Counted from the stretch's first letter, positions 32,763-40,613 are shown. The stretch is 64,000 bases of DNA from Streptomyces atratus (GCF_014648655.1 NZ_BMRN01000008.1:62001-126000); one strand, 5' to 3'. A program made the numbers and translations. The notes: generated from the sequence alone by a model not told the origin.

Positions 32763-33488
32763 TCACACGGTCCTCGCGGAGCGACGGTACGAGATCACGG
32801 CGTACACACCGAACAGCAGGAGCCACGCGCAGAGCACGGCGATCGTGCCGGCGCCGGGCGCATGTCCGTCGGTGGTGGCCCAGCCCAGATCGGCGAACCG
32901 GTTGGCGGGGGTGAACCTGCCGATGGAACGCAGCCATTCGGGAAGCAGGTCCAGCGGGAACCACAGCCCGCCGACGATCGCGAAGCCCATCAGACAGGCC
33001 ACGTTGACGACCCCGGTGCCCTGCGGGGTGAGCCGGTAGCCGTTGCCGAGGCCGAGCAGGGTGAACGGCAGCGCGCCGATCCACAGCAGCAGTGCCAGTG
33101 CGATCCACTGCCAGGCGTCCAGCCGCACCCCGTTGAGCAGTCCGCCGGCCGACAGCACCGTCAGGATCGTCGGCAGGACGGTCACCGAACCGCTGATCGC
33201 CCGGCCCACGACCGCCTGCGAAGGGGCGAGCGGAGTGACCCGCAGCTGTTGAAGCCAGCCGAGCGTCTTGTCGGAGGCGACCCCCGTACCGATCGACATG
33301 GCGGAGCCCAGCGCACCGTACGCGGCCATGCCGACCATCGAGGCCGTCTTCCAGCCGTCGACGCCCTCGCCCCCGCCGATGTTGGTGAAGAGCAGATACA
33401 TCATCACCGGCATCCCGGTCCCGAAGATCAGGAAGAAGCCGTCACGCAGGGTCCTGCGCACCTCGAGCACGATGTAGCGGAACATCAC
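32763..33488 (-). CDS. ABC-2 type transporter permease
   Basis: This 241-residue protein has six hydrophobic segments, from FFLIFGTGMPVMMYLLF near the N terminus to IAVLCAWLLLFGVYAVIS at the end. The ABC-2 signature lies around MGFAIVGGLWFPLDLLPEWL. GTG 33488, or ATG 33485 one codon later, overlaps the ATPase stop. With the ATPase it forms a half-size exporter of the DrrAB/LnrLMN type for drugs or lipids. The downstream two-component genes probably report on membrane or drug stress and control this pair. Confidence 0.85.
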   Translation of the reverse strand: MMFRYIVLEVRRTLRDGFFLIFGTGMPVMMYLLFTNIGGGEGVDGWKTASMVGMAAYGALGSAMSIGTGVASDKTLGWLQQLRVTPLAPSQAVVGRAISGSVTVLPTILTVLSAGGLLNGVRLDAWQWIALALLLWIGALPFTLLGLGNGYRLTPQGTGVVNVACLMGFAIVGGLWFPLDLLPEWLRSIGRFTPANRFADLGWATTDGHAPGAGTIAVLCAWLLLFGVYAVISYRRSARTV

Positions 33489-34435
33489 ACGGTCTCCCTC
33501 TCGGAATCTGTTGCGGGTGCTGCGGCGGCCGGTGCGGTGAGGGCGAGGAACGCGTCCTCCAGCGTGGCCCGGGAGACGCGGAGGTCACGGATCGCGCCGA
33601 GGCGGGCCAGCTCGATGACGGTGGCGTCCGAATCGTCGGTGTGCAGCAGCGCCCGGTCCCCGGACACCTCGACGGTGACGACGCCGGGCAGCAGCTCCAG
33701 GCCCTCGGTCGGCCGGCCCGCCAGGTCGAAGGAGACGAGACTGCTGCCGGCCGCGCCCCTGATCGTGTCGCCGGTGCCGTCCGCGACGATCCGGCCCCGG
33801 TCGATGACGACGATCCGGTCGGCGTTCTCGTCGGCCTCCTCCAGATGGTGGGTGGAGAAGAGGACGGTGTTGCCGCGCCGGGCGTAGGCCCGCATCGAGT
33901 CCCAGAACGTCCGGCGTGCCTCCACGTCCAGGGCGGCGGTCGGCTCGTCCAGGACGATCAGCTCGGGGTTGCCGGCCAGCGCGACGGCGAAGCGGACGCG
34001 CTGGGTCTGGCCGCCGGAGAGCTTGTCGATGCGTCGGTTCGCGTACGCGGTGACGCCCGCCAGCGAGAGCGCCTCGGCCACCGGCATCGGCTGCGGGTAG
34101 GTCGAGGCGACGAAGGTGATCAGTTCGCGGACGGTCACCCGCTGGATGGGCCGGCCGTCCTGGAGCATGGCGCCGACCAGACCGGCCCGTACCGCCTGCT
34201 CGGCGGTCCGGCCCAGCACCCGCACACTGCCGGAGTCCGGCCCGTCCAGACCCAGCAGAAGGCCGATGGTGGTGGACTTGCCCGCCCCGTTGCGGCCGAG
34301 CAGGGCGACCGTCTCGCCGCGGCCGATGGACAGATCGATCCCGTCCACGGCCCGTATGCTCCGCCCCGTCCGGCCGAAGGTCTTGACCACCGCGGTGAGG
34401 ACCACCGCGGCCGAGTTCCCCGTCGTCTGCTTCAT
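33485..34435 (-). CDS. ABC-2 type exporter ATP-binding protein
   Basis: This 316-residue ATPase has Walker A LLGRNGAGKSTTIGLLLGLD, signature RIDKLSGGQTQRVRFAVALA, Walker B LIVLDEPTAALDVEARRTFW and switch histidine FSTHHLEEADENADRIVVID, plus a C-terminal DrrA-like extension. It should power the permease encoded next to it. ATG 34435 is taken as the start; GTG 34441 is an alternative and neither has a strong Shine-Dalgarno sequence. A perfect 14-bp palindrome lies 61 bp upstream. Confidence 0.88.
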   Translation of the reverse strand: MKQTTGNSAAVVLTAVVKTFGRTGRSIRAVDGIDLSIGRGETVALLGRNGAGKSTTIGLLLGLDGPDSGSVRVLGRTAEQAVRAGLVGAMLQDGRPIQRVTVRELITFVASTYPQPMPVAEALSLAGVTAYANRRIDKLSGGQTQRVRFAVALAGNPELIVLDEPTAALDVEARRTFWDSMRAYARRGNTVLFSTHHLEEADENADRIVVIDRGRIVADGTGDTIRGAAGSSLVSFDLAGRPTEGLELLPGVVTVEVSGDRALLHTDDSDATVIELARLGAIRDLRVSRATLEDAFLALTAPAAAAPATDSERETV

Positions 34436-34495
34436 GACCACGACGCTACGGAAGGTGCCCGAGGCCCCGGCAGAGGTGTGTGTACGGACTTCGCG

Positions 34496-34509
34496 ATGAC
34501 ATATGTCAT
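34496..34509. promoter_or_regulatory. Palindrome ATGACATATGTCAT upstream of the ABC exporter
   Basis: A perfect 14-bp dyad 61 bp upstream of the minus-strand ABC ATPase start. Response regulators of the LuxR class linked to ABC-2 exporters usually bind such TGAC/GTCA dyads, so this is a candidate site for the regulator encoded at 30913-31554. Confidence 0.55.
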
Positions 34510-34535
34510 GGTGCCGGCCCCCGGAGGAGTCATAT

Positions 34536-34550
34536 CTGACACCACGTCAG
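34536..34550. promoter_or_regulatory. Dyad operator CTGAC-N5-GTCAG (second locus)
   Basis: CTGACACCACGTCAG repeats the 5-5-5 dyad found at 10093-10107. It lies 9 bp upstream of the -35 of the MaoC operon promoter and could act on that promoter or on the divergent exporter. Confidence 0.5.
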
Positions 34551-34558
34551 CAACGGTC

Positions 34559-34587
34559 TTCACAACTGCTGGGCGCTGCGTTATACA
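34559..34587 (+). promoter_or_regulatory. Housekeeping-type promoter of the maoC-adh-sdr operon
   Basis: TTCACA (34559-34564) and TATACA (34582-34587) are spaced by 17 bp, a good vegetative sigma-factor match. The predicted start point near 34594 falls just before the KstR-type box, so a bound repressor would block promoter clearance. Confidence 0.6.
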
Positions 34588-34600
34588 TGGGGGTCATCGG

Positions 34601-34616
34601 CTAGAACGCGTTCTAG
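34601..34616. promoter_or_regulatory. KstR-type operator (copy 3, upstream of maoC operon)
   Basis: CTAGAACGCGTTCTAG is a perfect 16-bp palindrome containing TAGAACGCGTTCTA, which matches TnnAACnnGTTnnA. It is the most symmetrical of the three copies and lies directly downstream of the -10 of the promoter at 34559-34587. Confidence 0.85.
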
Positions 34617-34710
34617 AACGGGCGTGAGGCCGGTCCCGCACGACCTCGGTGCGGCCGACGGTGCGGACGGCCGCGCCGAGGTCTTCCCACCATCAAGGAG
34701 CAGCTTCCCC

Positions 34711-35583
34711 ATGCCCATTGATGCCGAAAAGGCTGTCGCCGCCGAACCCCGGTCCACCCGGATCAGCTGGGACCACAAGGACGTCCAGCTCTACCACCTG
34801 GGGATCGGTGCGGGCGCCGATCCCGACCGGGCCGACCCCGCCACCGACCCCGGTGAGCTGCGCTACACCCTGGAGTCCCGGCTCCAGGTGCTGCCCTCCT
34901 TCGCCACCGTCGCGGGAGCGGGAGCGGGCGTCGTCGGCGGACTCTCCTCGCCCGGCATCGACGTCGACCTGGCCGCCGTCCTGCACGGCGGCCAGAGCGT
35001 GCGGGTGTACCGGCCGATCCCCGTGAAGGGCAGCGCCGTACAGACCTCGAAGGTCGCCGCCGTGTACGACAAGGGCAAGGCGGCCGTGCTGGTGCTGCGC
35101 ACCGAGGCCGCCGATGACGAGGGCCCGCTGTGGACCAACGACGCCCAGATCTTCGTCCGGGGCGAGGGCGGCTTCGGCGGTGAACGCGGCCCCTCCGAGC
35201 GGGTCGCGTATCCCGCCGTCGCCCCCGACCGCGTGGTGGAGCGGCCGATCCGCCCGGACCAGGCGCTGCTGTACCGCCTCTCCGGGGACTGGAACCCGCT
35301 CCACGCCGACCCCGAGTTCGCCCGGCTCGCCGGCTTCGACCGGCCGATCCTGCACGGGCTGTGCACCTACGGCATGACGCTCAAGGCCGTCACCGACACG
35401 GTGCTCGGCGGCGATGTGACCCGTATCCGCTCCTACCGCACCCGTTTCGTCGGTGTCGTCTTCCCCGGCGAGACCCTCCGTATCCGGATGTGGACCGGAA
35501 AGGACCACGTCCGGGTCGAGGTGCGAGCCGTCGAGCGGGACGACGCCCCGGTCCTCGGCGACACCTTCGTCGAACACTCCTGA
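34711..35583 (+). CDS. Double-hotdog MaoC-type enoyl-CoA hydratase
   Basis: This 290-residue protein has a degenerate N-terminal hotdog and a C-terminal one with the hydratase-2 motif in LYRLSGDWNPLHADPEFARL then GFDRPILHGLCTYGM (Asp and His catalytic). The size and organisation match eukaryotic/mycobacterial hydratase-2 proteins such as Hsd4B/ChsH types, which hydrate bulky trans-2-enoyl-CoA to R-3-hydroxyacyl-CoA. ATG 34711 is preceded by AAGGAGC. It is first in an operon with a zinc alcohol dehydrogenase and an SDR, under a KstR-type box. Together with the FadE fusion and Ltp protein it completes most steps of a beta-oxidation cycle. Confidence 0.88.
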   Translation: MPIDAEKAVAAEPRSTRISWDHKDVQLYHLGIGAGADPDRADPATDPGELRYTLESRLQVLPSFATVAGAGAGVVGGLSSPGIDVDLAAVLHGGQSVRVYRPIPVKGSAVQTSKVAAVYDKGKAAVLVLRTEAADDEGPLWTNDAQIFVRGEGGFGGERGPSERVAYPAVAPDRVVERPIRPDQALLYRLSGDWNPLHADPEFARLAGFDRPILHGLCTYGMTLKAVTDTVLGGDVTRIRSYRTRFVGVVFPGETLRIRMWTGKDHVRVEVRAVERDDAPVLGDTFVEHS

Positions 35584-35626
35584 ACCAACTCCAAGAGGTC
35601 CACAGGCCCATGAGGGGAGCCGCACC

Positions 35627-36703
35627 ATGCGCGCAGCCGTACTGCACGAGATCGGTCAGGACAAACTGGAAGTCCTCGACGACGTCGAGGCGGTGGGCTT
35701 CGGCCCCGGCAAGGTCAGGCTCCGCATCCGGGCCACCGGACTGTGCCACTCCGATGTCTCCGCGATGAGCGGCGTGCTGCCGCAGCCCGCCCCCTTCATC
35801 CCGGGCCACGAGGGCGCGGGCGAGGTCGTCGACATCGGTGACGGCGTCACCGGGCTGAACACGGGGGACCGGGTGCTGGTCTGCTGGCTGCCCGCATGCG
35901 GGGCGTGCCCGTCCTGCAAACGCGGCCAGACCCAGCTCTGCCTGGCCGGCTTCATGAATGCGGGAACACCCAACTTCAAGCGCCCCGGGGGAGATGTCTT
36001 CGGCTTCGCGGGCACCGGAACCTTCACCGAGGAGGTCGTCGTCGACGCGGGCTGCGCGGTACCGATCCCCGACGACGTACCGTTCGAGATCGCCGCGCTG
36101 ATCGGCTGTGGGGTGACCACCGGGCTGGGCGCGGCCATCAACACCGCACAGGTGGAGGCCGGTTCGTCGGTCGCCGTCATCGGCTGCGGCGGTGTGGGCA
36201 TCTCCACGATCCAGGGCGCCAGGGTGCAGGGCGCCGCCCAGATCGTGGCCGTGGACCCGGTCGCATCGCGGCGCGAGGCGGCGCTGCGGTTCGGCGCGAC
36301 CGAGGCGGTGTCCCCGGACGAACTCGCCGACGCCAAGCAGCGGATCACCGCGGGCGAGGGTTTCGACTACGTCTTCGAAGTCGTCGGCAAGTCGGCCACC
36401 GCCCGCACGGCGTACGAGAACACCCGGCGCGGCGGCACTCTCTGCATCGTCGGCGCGGGCGCGATGGACGACAACTTCCAGGTCAACATGTTCGAGCTGT
36501 TCTTCGACGAGAAGCGGATCCTGCCCTCCATGTACGGCGGAGGCGATGTGCTCCGGTCGTACGAACGGGCCATCGCGCTCTGGCGGGCCGGCCGGATCGA
36601 CCTCGAATCGATGATCACCCACCGGGTGCGGCTCGACGGCGTCAACGACGCCCTCGACCAGATGAGGACCGGCGAGTCGCTGCGCACCTGCATCGAACTC
36701 TGA
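35627..36703 (+). CDS. Zinc-dependent (MDR-type) alcohol dehydrogenase
   Basis: This 358-residue protein has the catalytic zinc site (TGLCHSDVSAMSG and FIPGHEGAGEVVDIGDG), structural zinc cysteines (CGACPSCKRGQTQLC) and the NAD-binding loop (VAVIGCGGVGISTIQGARVQ). This is a typical class III/long-chain MDR alcohol dehydrogenase. ATG at 35627 follows GAGGGGAG. It lies between a MaoC hydratase and an SDR under KstR-type control, so a role in oxidising a side-chain alcohol or an aldehyde intermediate is inferred. The spacer to the next gene holds an 11-bp tandem repeat CCCTGCTCCCA (36709-36730). Confidence 0.88.
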   Translation: MRAAVLHEIGQDKLEVLDDVEAVGFGPGKVRLRIRATGLCHSDVSAMSGVLPQPAPFIPGHEGAGEVVDIGDGVTGLNTGDRVLVCWLPACGACPSCKRGQTQLCLAGFMNAGTPNFKRPGGDVFGFAGTGTFTEEVVVDAGCAVPIPDDVPFEIAALIGCGVTTGLGAAINTAQVEAGSSVAVIGCGGVGISTIQGARVQGAAQIVAVDPVASRREAALRFGATEAVSPDELADAKQRITAGEGFDYVFEVVGKSATARTAYENTRRGGTLCIVGAGAMDDNFQVNMFELFFDEKRILPSMYGGGDVLRSYERAIALWRAGRIDLESMITHRVRLDGVNDALDQMRTGESLRTCIEL

Positions 36704-36753
36704 CCTCACCCTGCTCCCACCCTGCTCCCACCTGAGAGGACTCCGAGATTCCG

Positions 36754-37695
36754 ATGTCACTTCCCCTGGAAGGCATGTCCGCGATCGTCACCGGCGCAGG
36801 CCGCGGCCTCGGACGCGCCGAAGCACTGGAACTGGCGCGGCTCGGCGCGTCCGTCGTCGTCAACGACTACGGGCAGCCGGGCCGAGACGGCTCCGGCGAG
36901 GCGTCCGCGGCCCCCGCCGAGGAGGTCGCCGAGGAGATCCGGGCAGCGGGCGGCCGGGCGGTCGCGCACCTCGGCGACGTCTCCGACCACGAGCAGGCCC
37001 GCGCCCTGGTGGAGCTGGCCGTCGGCACCTACGGAAAGCTCGACATCCTGGTCAACAACGCGGGCATCCTGCGCGACCGGATGGTCTTCTCTATGACCGA
37101 GGACGAGTGGGACTCCGTCATCAGGGTCCACCTCAAGGGCCACTTCAACACCACACACTTTGCCGCATCCCACTGGCGCGCCCGCTCCAAGGAGTCCGGC
37201 GGCCCGGTCTACGGCCGGATCGTCAACACCTCGTCGGAGGCGTTCCTGGCCGGTTCGGCGGGGCAGCCGAACTACGCGGCGGCCAAGGGCGGCATCGTCG
37301 GCCTCACCACCTCCACGGCCCTGGCCCTGGCCAAGTACGGTGTCACCGCCAACGCCATCTGTCCGCGGGCCCGCACCCGGATGACCGAGGACGTCTTCGC
37401 GGGCTTCCAGGAACCGACGGACGGCCGGCTCGACGCGCTCGCCCCCGAGCATGTCTCTCCGCTGGTCGGCTATCTGGCCTCCCCGGCGGCCGCCAAGGTC
37501 AACGGGCAACTGCTCGTCGTGCACGGCGGGATGGTCGCGATCATCGAACGCCCCAGGGTGGCGGCGAAGTTCGACTCGTCGAAGGAGACGTTCTCCTTCG
37601 ACGAGCTGGATGAGCTGATCTCCCCCTACTACGAAGGCCGACCGACGGGCGAGACCTTCGCCGCCGCGGAGGTGCTCGGTCTCAAACGGGGCTGA
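36754..37695 (+). CDS. SDR-family 3-hydroxyacyl-CoA/steroid dehydrogenase (Hsd4A-like)
   Basis: This 313-residue SDR has TGAGRGLGRAEALELARLGA (cofactor loop), NNAGILRD, and the catalytic Ser-Tyr-Lys in NTSSEAFLAGSAGQPNYAAA then KGG. The insertion VVNDYGQPGRDGSGEASAAP and the long C-terminal tail are features of the dehydrogenase module of peroxisomal multifunctional enzyme 2 and mycobacterial Hsd4A. It should oxidise the R-3-hydroxyacyl-CoA made by the MaoC protein. ATG 36754 has GAGAGGA 12 nt upstream. It is last in the operon and is followed by a strong hairpin. Confidence 0.88.
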   Translation: MSLPLEGMSAIVTGAGRGLGRAEALELARLGASVVVNDYGQPGRDGSGEASAAPAEEVAEEIRAAGGRAVAHLGDVSDHEQARALVELAVGTYGKLDILVNNAGILRDRMVFSMTEDEWDSVIRVHLKGHFNTTHFAASHWRARSKESGGPVYGRIVNTSSEAFLAGSAGQPNYAAAKGGIVGLTTSTALALAKYGVTANAICPRARTRMTEDVFAGFQEPTDGRLDALAPEHVSPLVGYLASPAAAKVNGQLLVVHGGMVAIIERPRVAAKFDSSKETFSFDELDELISPYYEGRPTGETFAAAEVLGLKRG

Positions 37696-37704
37696 CCGCA
37701 ACGG

Positions 37705-37752
37705 AAACGGGTGGGCCCCGGCAGCCGATCGGCTGCCGGGGCCCACCCGTTT
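37705..37752 (+). terminator. 48-bp perfect palindrome terminator
   Basis: A 22-bp perfect stem starting AAACGGGTGGGCCCCGGCAG closes over GATC, which is itself self-complementary, making the whole 48 bp a perfect palindrome. It begins 10 bp after the SDR stop and ends the beta-oxidation operon. Confidence 0.9.
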
Positions 37753-37772
37753 CTCGTCGATGTTCCGCGCGG

Positions 37773-37946
37773 TCAGGCCGCCCTGCTGTCCCCCTCGGAG
37801 GGGCGGCGGTGGCGACCGTGCGGCTGTGCGGACGCGTCGTCCATCGACACACCCCCTCGGTGCTTTCCGGAGACGTCGGCTTCGGCCCGTTCCGCGTCCG
37901 CCCCCGGCGGACGCGTCTGGGTCGTGTCGGTTCGGGCTTCAGACAT
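37773..37946 (-). CDS. Small charged hypothetical protein
   Basis: A 57-residue frame reads MSEARTDTTQTRPPGADAER at the start and DASAQPHGRHRRPSEGDSRA near the end, rich in charged, Gly and Pro residues and probably disordered. I recall small proteins of this composition in many Streptomyces. Codon third positions are G/C rich. The ribosome site is weak (GGGGTGA before a possible GTG start at 37958). It fills most of the space between the palindromic terminator and the next gene; otherwise 37753-38041 shows nothing definite. Confidence 0.45.
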   Translation of the reverse strand: MSEARTDTTQTRPPGADAERAEADVSGKHRGGVSMDDASAQPHGRHRRPSEGDSRAA

Positions 37947-38041
37947 GTGGGAAGTCACCCCGTTGTGATCGCTTACGTGTGTGTCACCAGGGCCGATCAC
38001 GCCACCGCAACACGGCGGCTGCGCAGCCCAGGCCCAGGATC

Positions 38042-39364
38042 TTAACCAGGCACCATGCGCCCCATGAGAGGCGCCTGCCCCAGTGGAATCGGCTTGCACA
38101 TCGGAAGAGGCGCAGCGGCAGCGGACGGTTGCATACCGCTTTCCGCGCCCGCCTTCGCCGCCGGTCCCGTGCCGCGTTCCCCGTCCACCGGTGCCTCCAG
38201 CAGTGCCACCCCGCACGCCACGTTCTCGTTGGCGTACGGAAGTCTGAGTACGCCGTCCCGGGTCCACACCCCGCGACCGGCCTGCCACCCCTCGGGCGCG
38301 GTGAGTTGATGCAGCCGGCGCCCCGCCGGGCGCCACACCCCGAGCCAGCTGCCGGCCGCCCCGTCGATCCGCAGGGCCACAGCGCAGCTCTCCGGCATCA
38401 GCATCTGCCCCGGCTGTACGGCGAACGGCGTCACCGCCACGTCTGCCGGGCGCAGGCACTCCGGGAAACGCACCGGCAGACAGCTGCCCAGCACCCCCCA
38501 CCCGAGCCGGTCGTGCCCCGGCGCGTCCGAGCGGATCAGCAGCAGCCCGCTGTCCGCGTCGGCGAGCAGCAGCCGGTCGTTGCTCTCCGGTGCGATCTGC
38601 AGCAGCGGTGTCACCTCGCCGCCCCGCTCCAGGTCCACGGCGACCGCCTTGACCGGCCCGCCGCCCGGCATCTCCCGGTCCAGGGCCAGCATCCGCCCCG
38701 CCCGGTCCAGCCAGACCCCGCCGGAGCAGCGCCCGGGCACCTCCGCGACCAGCTCGGGCCCGATGGCACCGCCCGTCACCAGCCAGACGGCGGTGGAGCG
38801 CGCACCGACCGACAGGGCGTACGCGCTCGCACCGTCCGGTGACGGCGGCAGCAGGGTCAGATCCGCGCATCCGACGGCGCCGAGCGGCAGTTCACCGGTG
38901 CCGGGGCCGGTCGGATAGAGCAGCGAGAACGCATTCCGGTCCGCGACCCGGCGACGGATCAGCACCCGTCCGTCGGCCAGTGGCAGCACCTGGGAGTCCG
39001 GCTCCTCCGGCTGATCGAGGGGGAGCGGCACGGCGTACGGCTCGTGCCCGTCGAGCGTCCAGCGTTCCACGAACCACGCCTGCGCGGTCTCGTCGGACGC
39101 CTCCGCGGCGACGTTGCGAAGGGTGAGCCGGGCCGCGTACGAACCGTCCGCGGCGATCGTGAGCGCGGGCGGGGCGAGGGCTGCCCCGGCGGGCACACCC
39201 GATTCACCCCGCGCACCGGCCTGCTCGGGCACGCCGTCGTCCGCTCCGTCCTCGCCGAACCCGGCCCGCTCCCCGGCTGCGTCCGGCTCGTCGTCCTCCA
39301 GGACCGCATCCCCGGCGGCCTCGGCCGCCCCCGCGGTCTCGTTCTCGATGGCACAGGCAGTCAT
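38042..39364 (-). CDS. Hypothetical beta-propeller-like protein
   Basis: This 440-residue protein has an acidic low-complexity N terminus (about 1-65), then beta-strand-rich sequence with recurring blade-like phrases: DSQVLPLADGRVLIRRRVAD, FSLLYPTGPGTGELPLG, GGVWLDRAGRMLALDRE and GRGVWTRDGVLRLPYANENV. No signal peptide or catalytic motif is visible. ATG 39364 has a perfect GGAGGTGA ribosome site, so expression should be strong. I recognise it only as an actinobacterial hypothetical protein; a cytoplasmic propeller scaffold is a guess. It diverges from the siderophore-binding gene. Confidence 0.7.
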   Translation of the reverse strand: MTACAIENETAGAAEAAGDAVLEDDEPDAAGERAGFGEDGADDGVPEQAGARGESGVPAGAALAPPALTIAADGSYAARLTLRNVAAEASDETAQAWFVERWTLDGHEPYAVPLPLDQPEEPDSQVLPLADGRVLIRRRVADRNAFSLLYPTGPGTGELPLGAVGCADLTLLPPSPDGASAYALSVGARSTAVWLVTGGAIGPELVAEVPGRCSGGVWLDRAGRMLALDREMPGGGPVKAVAVDLERGGEVTPLLQIAPESNDRLLLADADSGLLLIRSDAPGHDRLGWGVLGSCLPVRFPECLRPADVAVTPFAVQPGQMLMPESCAVALRIDGAAGSWLGVWRPAGRRLHQLTAPEGWQAGRGVWTRDGVLRLPYANENVACGVALLEAPVDGERGTGPAAKAGAESGMQPSAAAAPLPMCKPIPLGQAPLMGRMVPG

Positions 39365-39508
39365 GGGCTGGTCACCTCCGGCAACCGAAGCTAGTTTTCG
39401 CACTTCCTGCCGAACAACGCGAGACCCGCCACTTCACACATAAGGGTGGCGCTGCCCGGGTTTGCCTGAAGGCGAGGGGGTGCCTGTGCTCGGCGCGAGA
39501 CGGGTGAG

Positions 39509-39527
39509 TAAGGTAAGGCATCCCTAA
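39509..39527 (+). promoter_or_regulatory. DmdR1/IdeR-type iron box
   Basis: TAAGGTAAGGCATCCCTAA fits the actinobacterial iron box TTAGGTTAGGCTCACCTAA at most positions, including AGG, AGGC and CCTAA. It lies 35 bp before the siderophore-binding protein start, as expected for Fe(II)-DmdR1 repression. Confidence 0.85.
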
Positions 39528-39561
39528 GCGATACCTGTGTGACCTCGAACTGGAGCAAGTG

Positions 39562-40605
39562 ATGTCCCTTCGTCGCCGCGGTACTGCCGCAGTCGGCCTG
39601 GCAGTGGTTGCCGCCCTTTCTCTCTCGGCCTGCGGAAGCGACGACCAGGGCGCGGGCGGCTCGGCCAAGTCCGAGGGCGGCGGTGACAAGAAGGCGGCCG
39701 TCGCGACGGGCGGCAAGGACTTCGCCGACGCAGCGAAGAAGACGGCGGAGTACGGCACCGACGCCGAGGCCGGCCAGTTCCCCCGGACCCTCACCCACGC
39801 CATGGGCAAGACCGAGATCAAGTCCGCCCCCAAGCGCGTCGTCGTGCTGGACGTCGGCGAGCTCGACAACGTCGTCTCGCTGGGCGTGAAGCCGGTCGGC
39901 TACACCCCCTCCGAGGGGAGTGCGGCCATGCCCTCGTACCTCAAGAAGGACGCGGGCAACCCCAAGAGCGTCGGCACCATCAACAACCTCAACCTTGAGG
40001 CGATCGCCGGCCTGAAGCCCGACCTGATCCTCGGCAGCCAGCTGCGCGCCGCCGACAAGTACGACGCGCTCTCCAAGATCGCGCCGACCGTGTTCTCCAT
40101 CCGTCCGGGCTTCACCTGGAAGGAGAACTACCTCCTCAACGCCGCGGCGCTGGACAAGACGGCCAAGGCCGAGAGCCAGCTCGACGCCTATGAGGCGAAG
40201 GCGAAGAAGCTCGGCGAGGACATCGGCCCGGACAAGCCGACCATCTCCATGGTCCGCTACCTGCCGGACCGGATCCGCCTCTACGCCAAGGCGTCCTTCA
40301 TCGGCACCATCCTCGAAGACGTCGGTCTGCCGCGGCCCGAGAACCAGCAGATCAACGACCTCGCCGCGGAGATCAGCCCGGAGAAGATCGACGAGGCCGA
40401 CGCCGACTGGATCTTCACCGGCGTCTACGGCGACGTGAAGGCCACCGAGCGCGACACCGCCCAGTCCAACCCGCTGTGGAAGAACCTCAAGGCGGTCAAG
40501 GAGGGCCGGGCCAAGGACGTCTCCGACGAGACCTGGTACCTCGGTCTGGGTGTCACGGCCGCGAACCTGGTCCTCGACGACCTCCGCGCCGACCTCGTGA
40601 AGTAA
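39562..40605 (+). CDS. Iron-siderophore ABC transporter substrate-binding lipoprotein
   Basis: This 347-residue lipoprotein has lipobox LSLSACGSD near residue 24, then a FepB/FhuD-like type III binding fold: APKRVVVLDVGELDNVVSLG, NLEAIAGLKPDLILGSQLRA and YDALSKIAPTVFSIRPG. An iron box 35 bp upstream shows it is iron repressed. It probably captures a ferric hydroxamate such as a desferrioxamine outside the membrane. ATG 39562 has GGAG upstream, with an in-frame GTG one codon earlier. No permease gene is adjacent, so it must share one encoded elsewhere. Confidence 0.92.
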   Translation: MSLRRRGTAAVGLAVVAALSLSACGSDDQGAGGSAKSEGGGDKKAAVATGGKDFADAAKKTAEYGTDAEAGQFPRTLTHAMGKTEIKSAPKRVVVLDVGELDNVVSLGVKPVGYTPSEGSAAMPSYLKKDAGNPKSVGTINNLNLEAIAGLKPDLILGSQLRAADKYDALSKIAPTVFSIRPGFTWKENYLLNAAALDKTAKAESQLDAYEAKAKKLGEDIGPDKPTISMVRYLPDRIRLYAKASFIGTILEDVGLPRPENQQINDLAAEISPEKIDEADADWIFTGVYGDVKATERDTAQSNPLWKNLKAVKEGRAKDVSDETWYLGLGVTAANLVLDDLRADLVK

Positions 40606-40613
40606 CGATTCCC

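Noticed and set aside
36709..36730. CCCTGCTCCCA tandem duplication between the alcohol dehydrogenase and SDR genes.
   Set aside because: A two-copy, 11-bp duplication in a short spacer is readily explained by slippage and has no symmetry; noted within the gene entry only.
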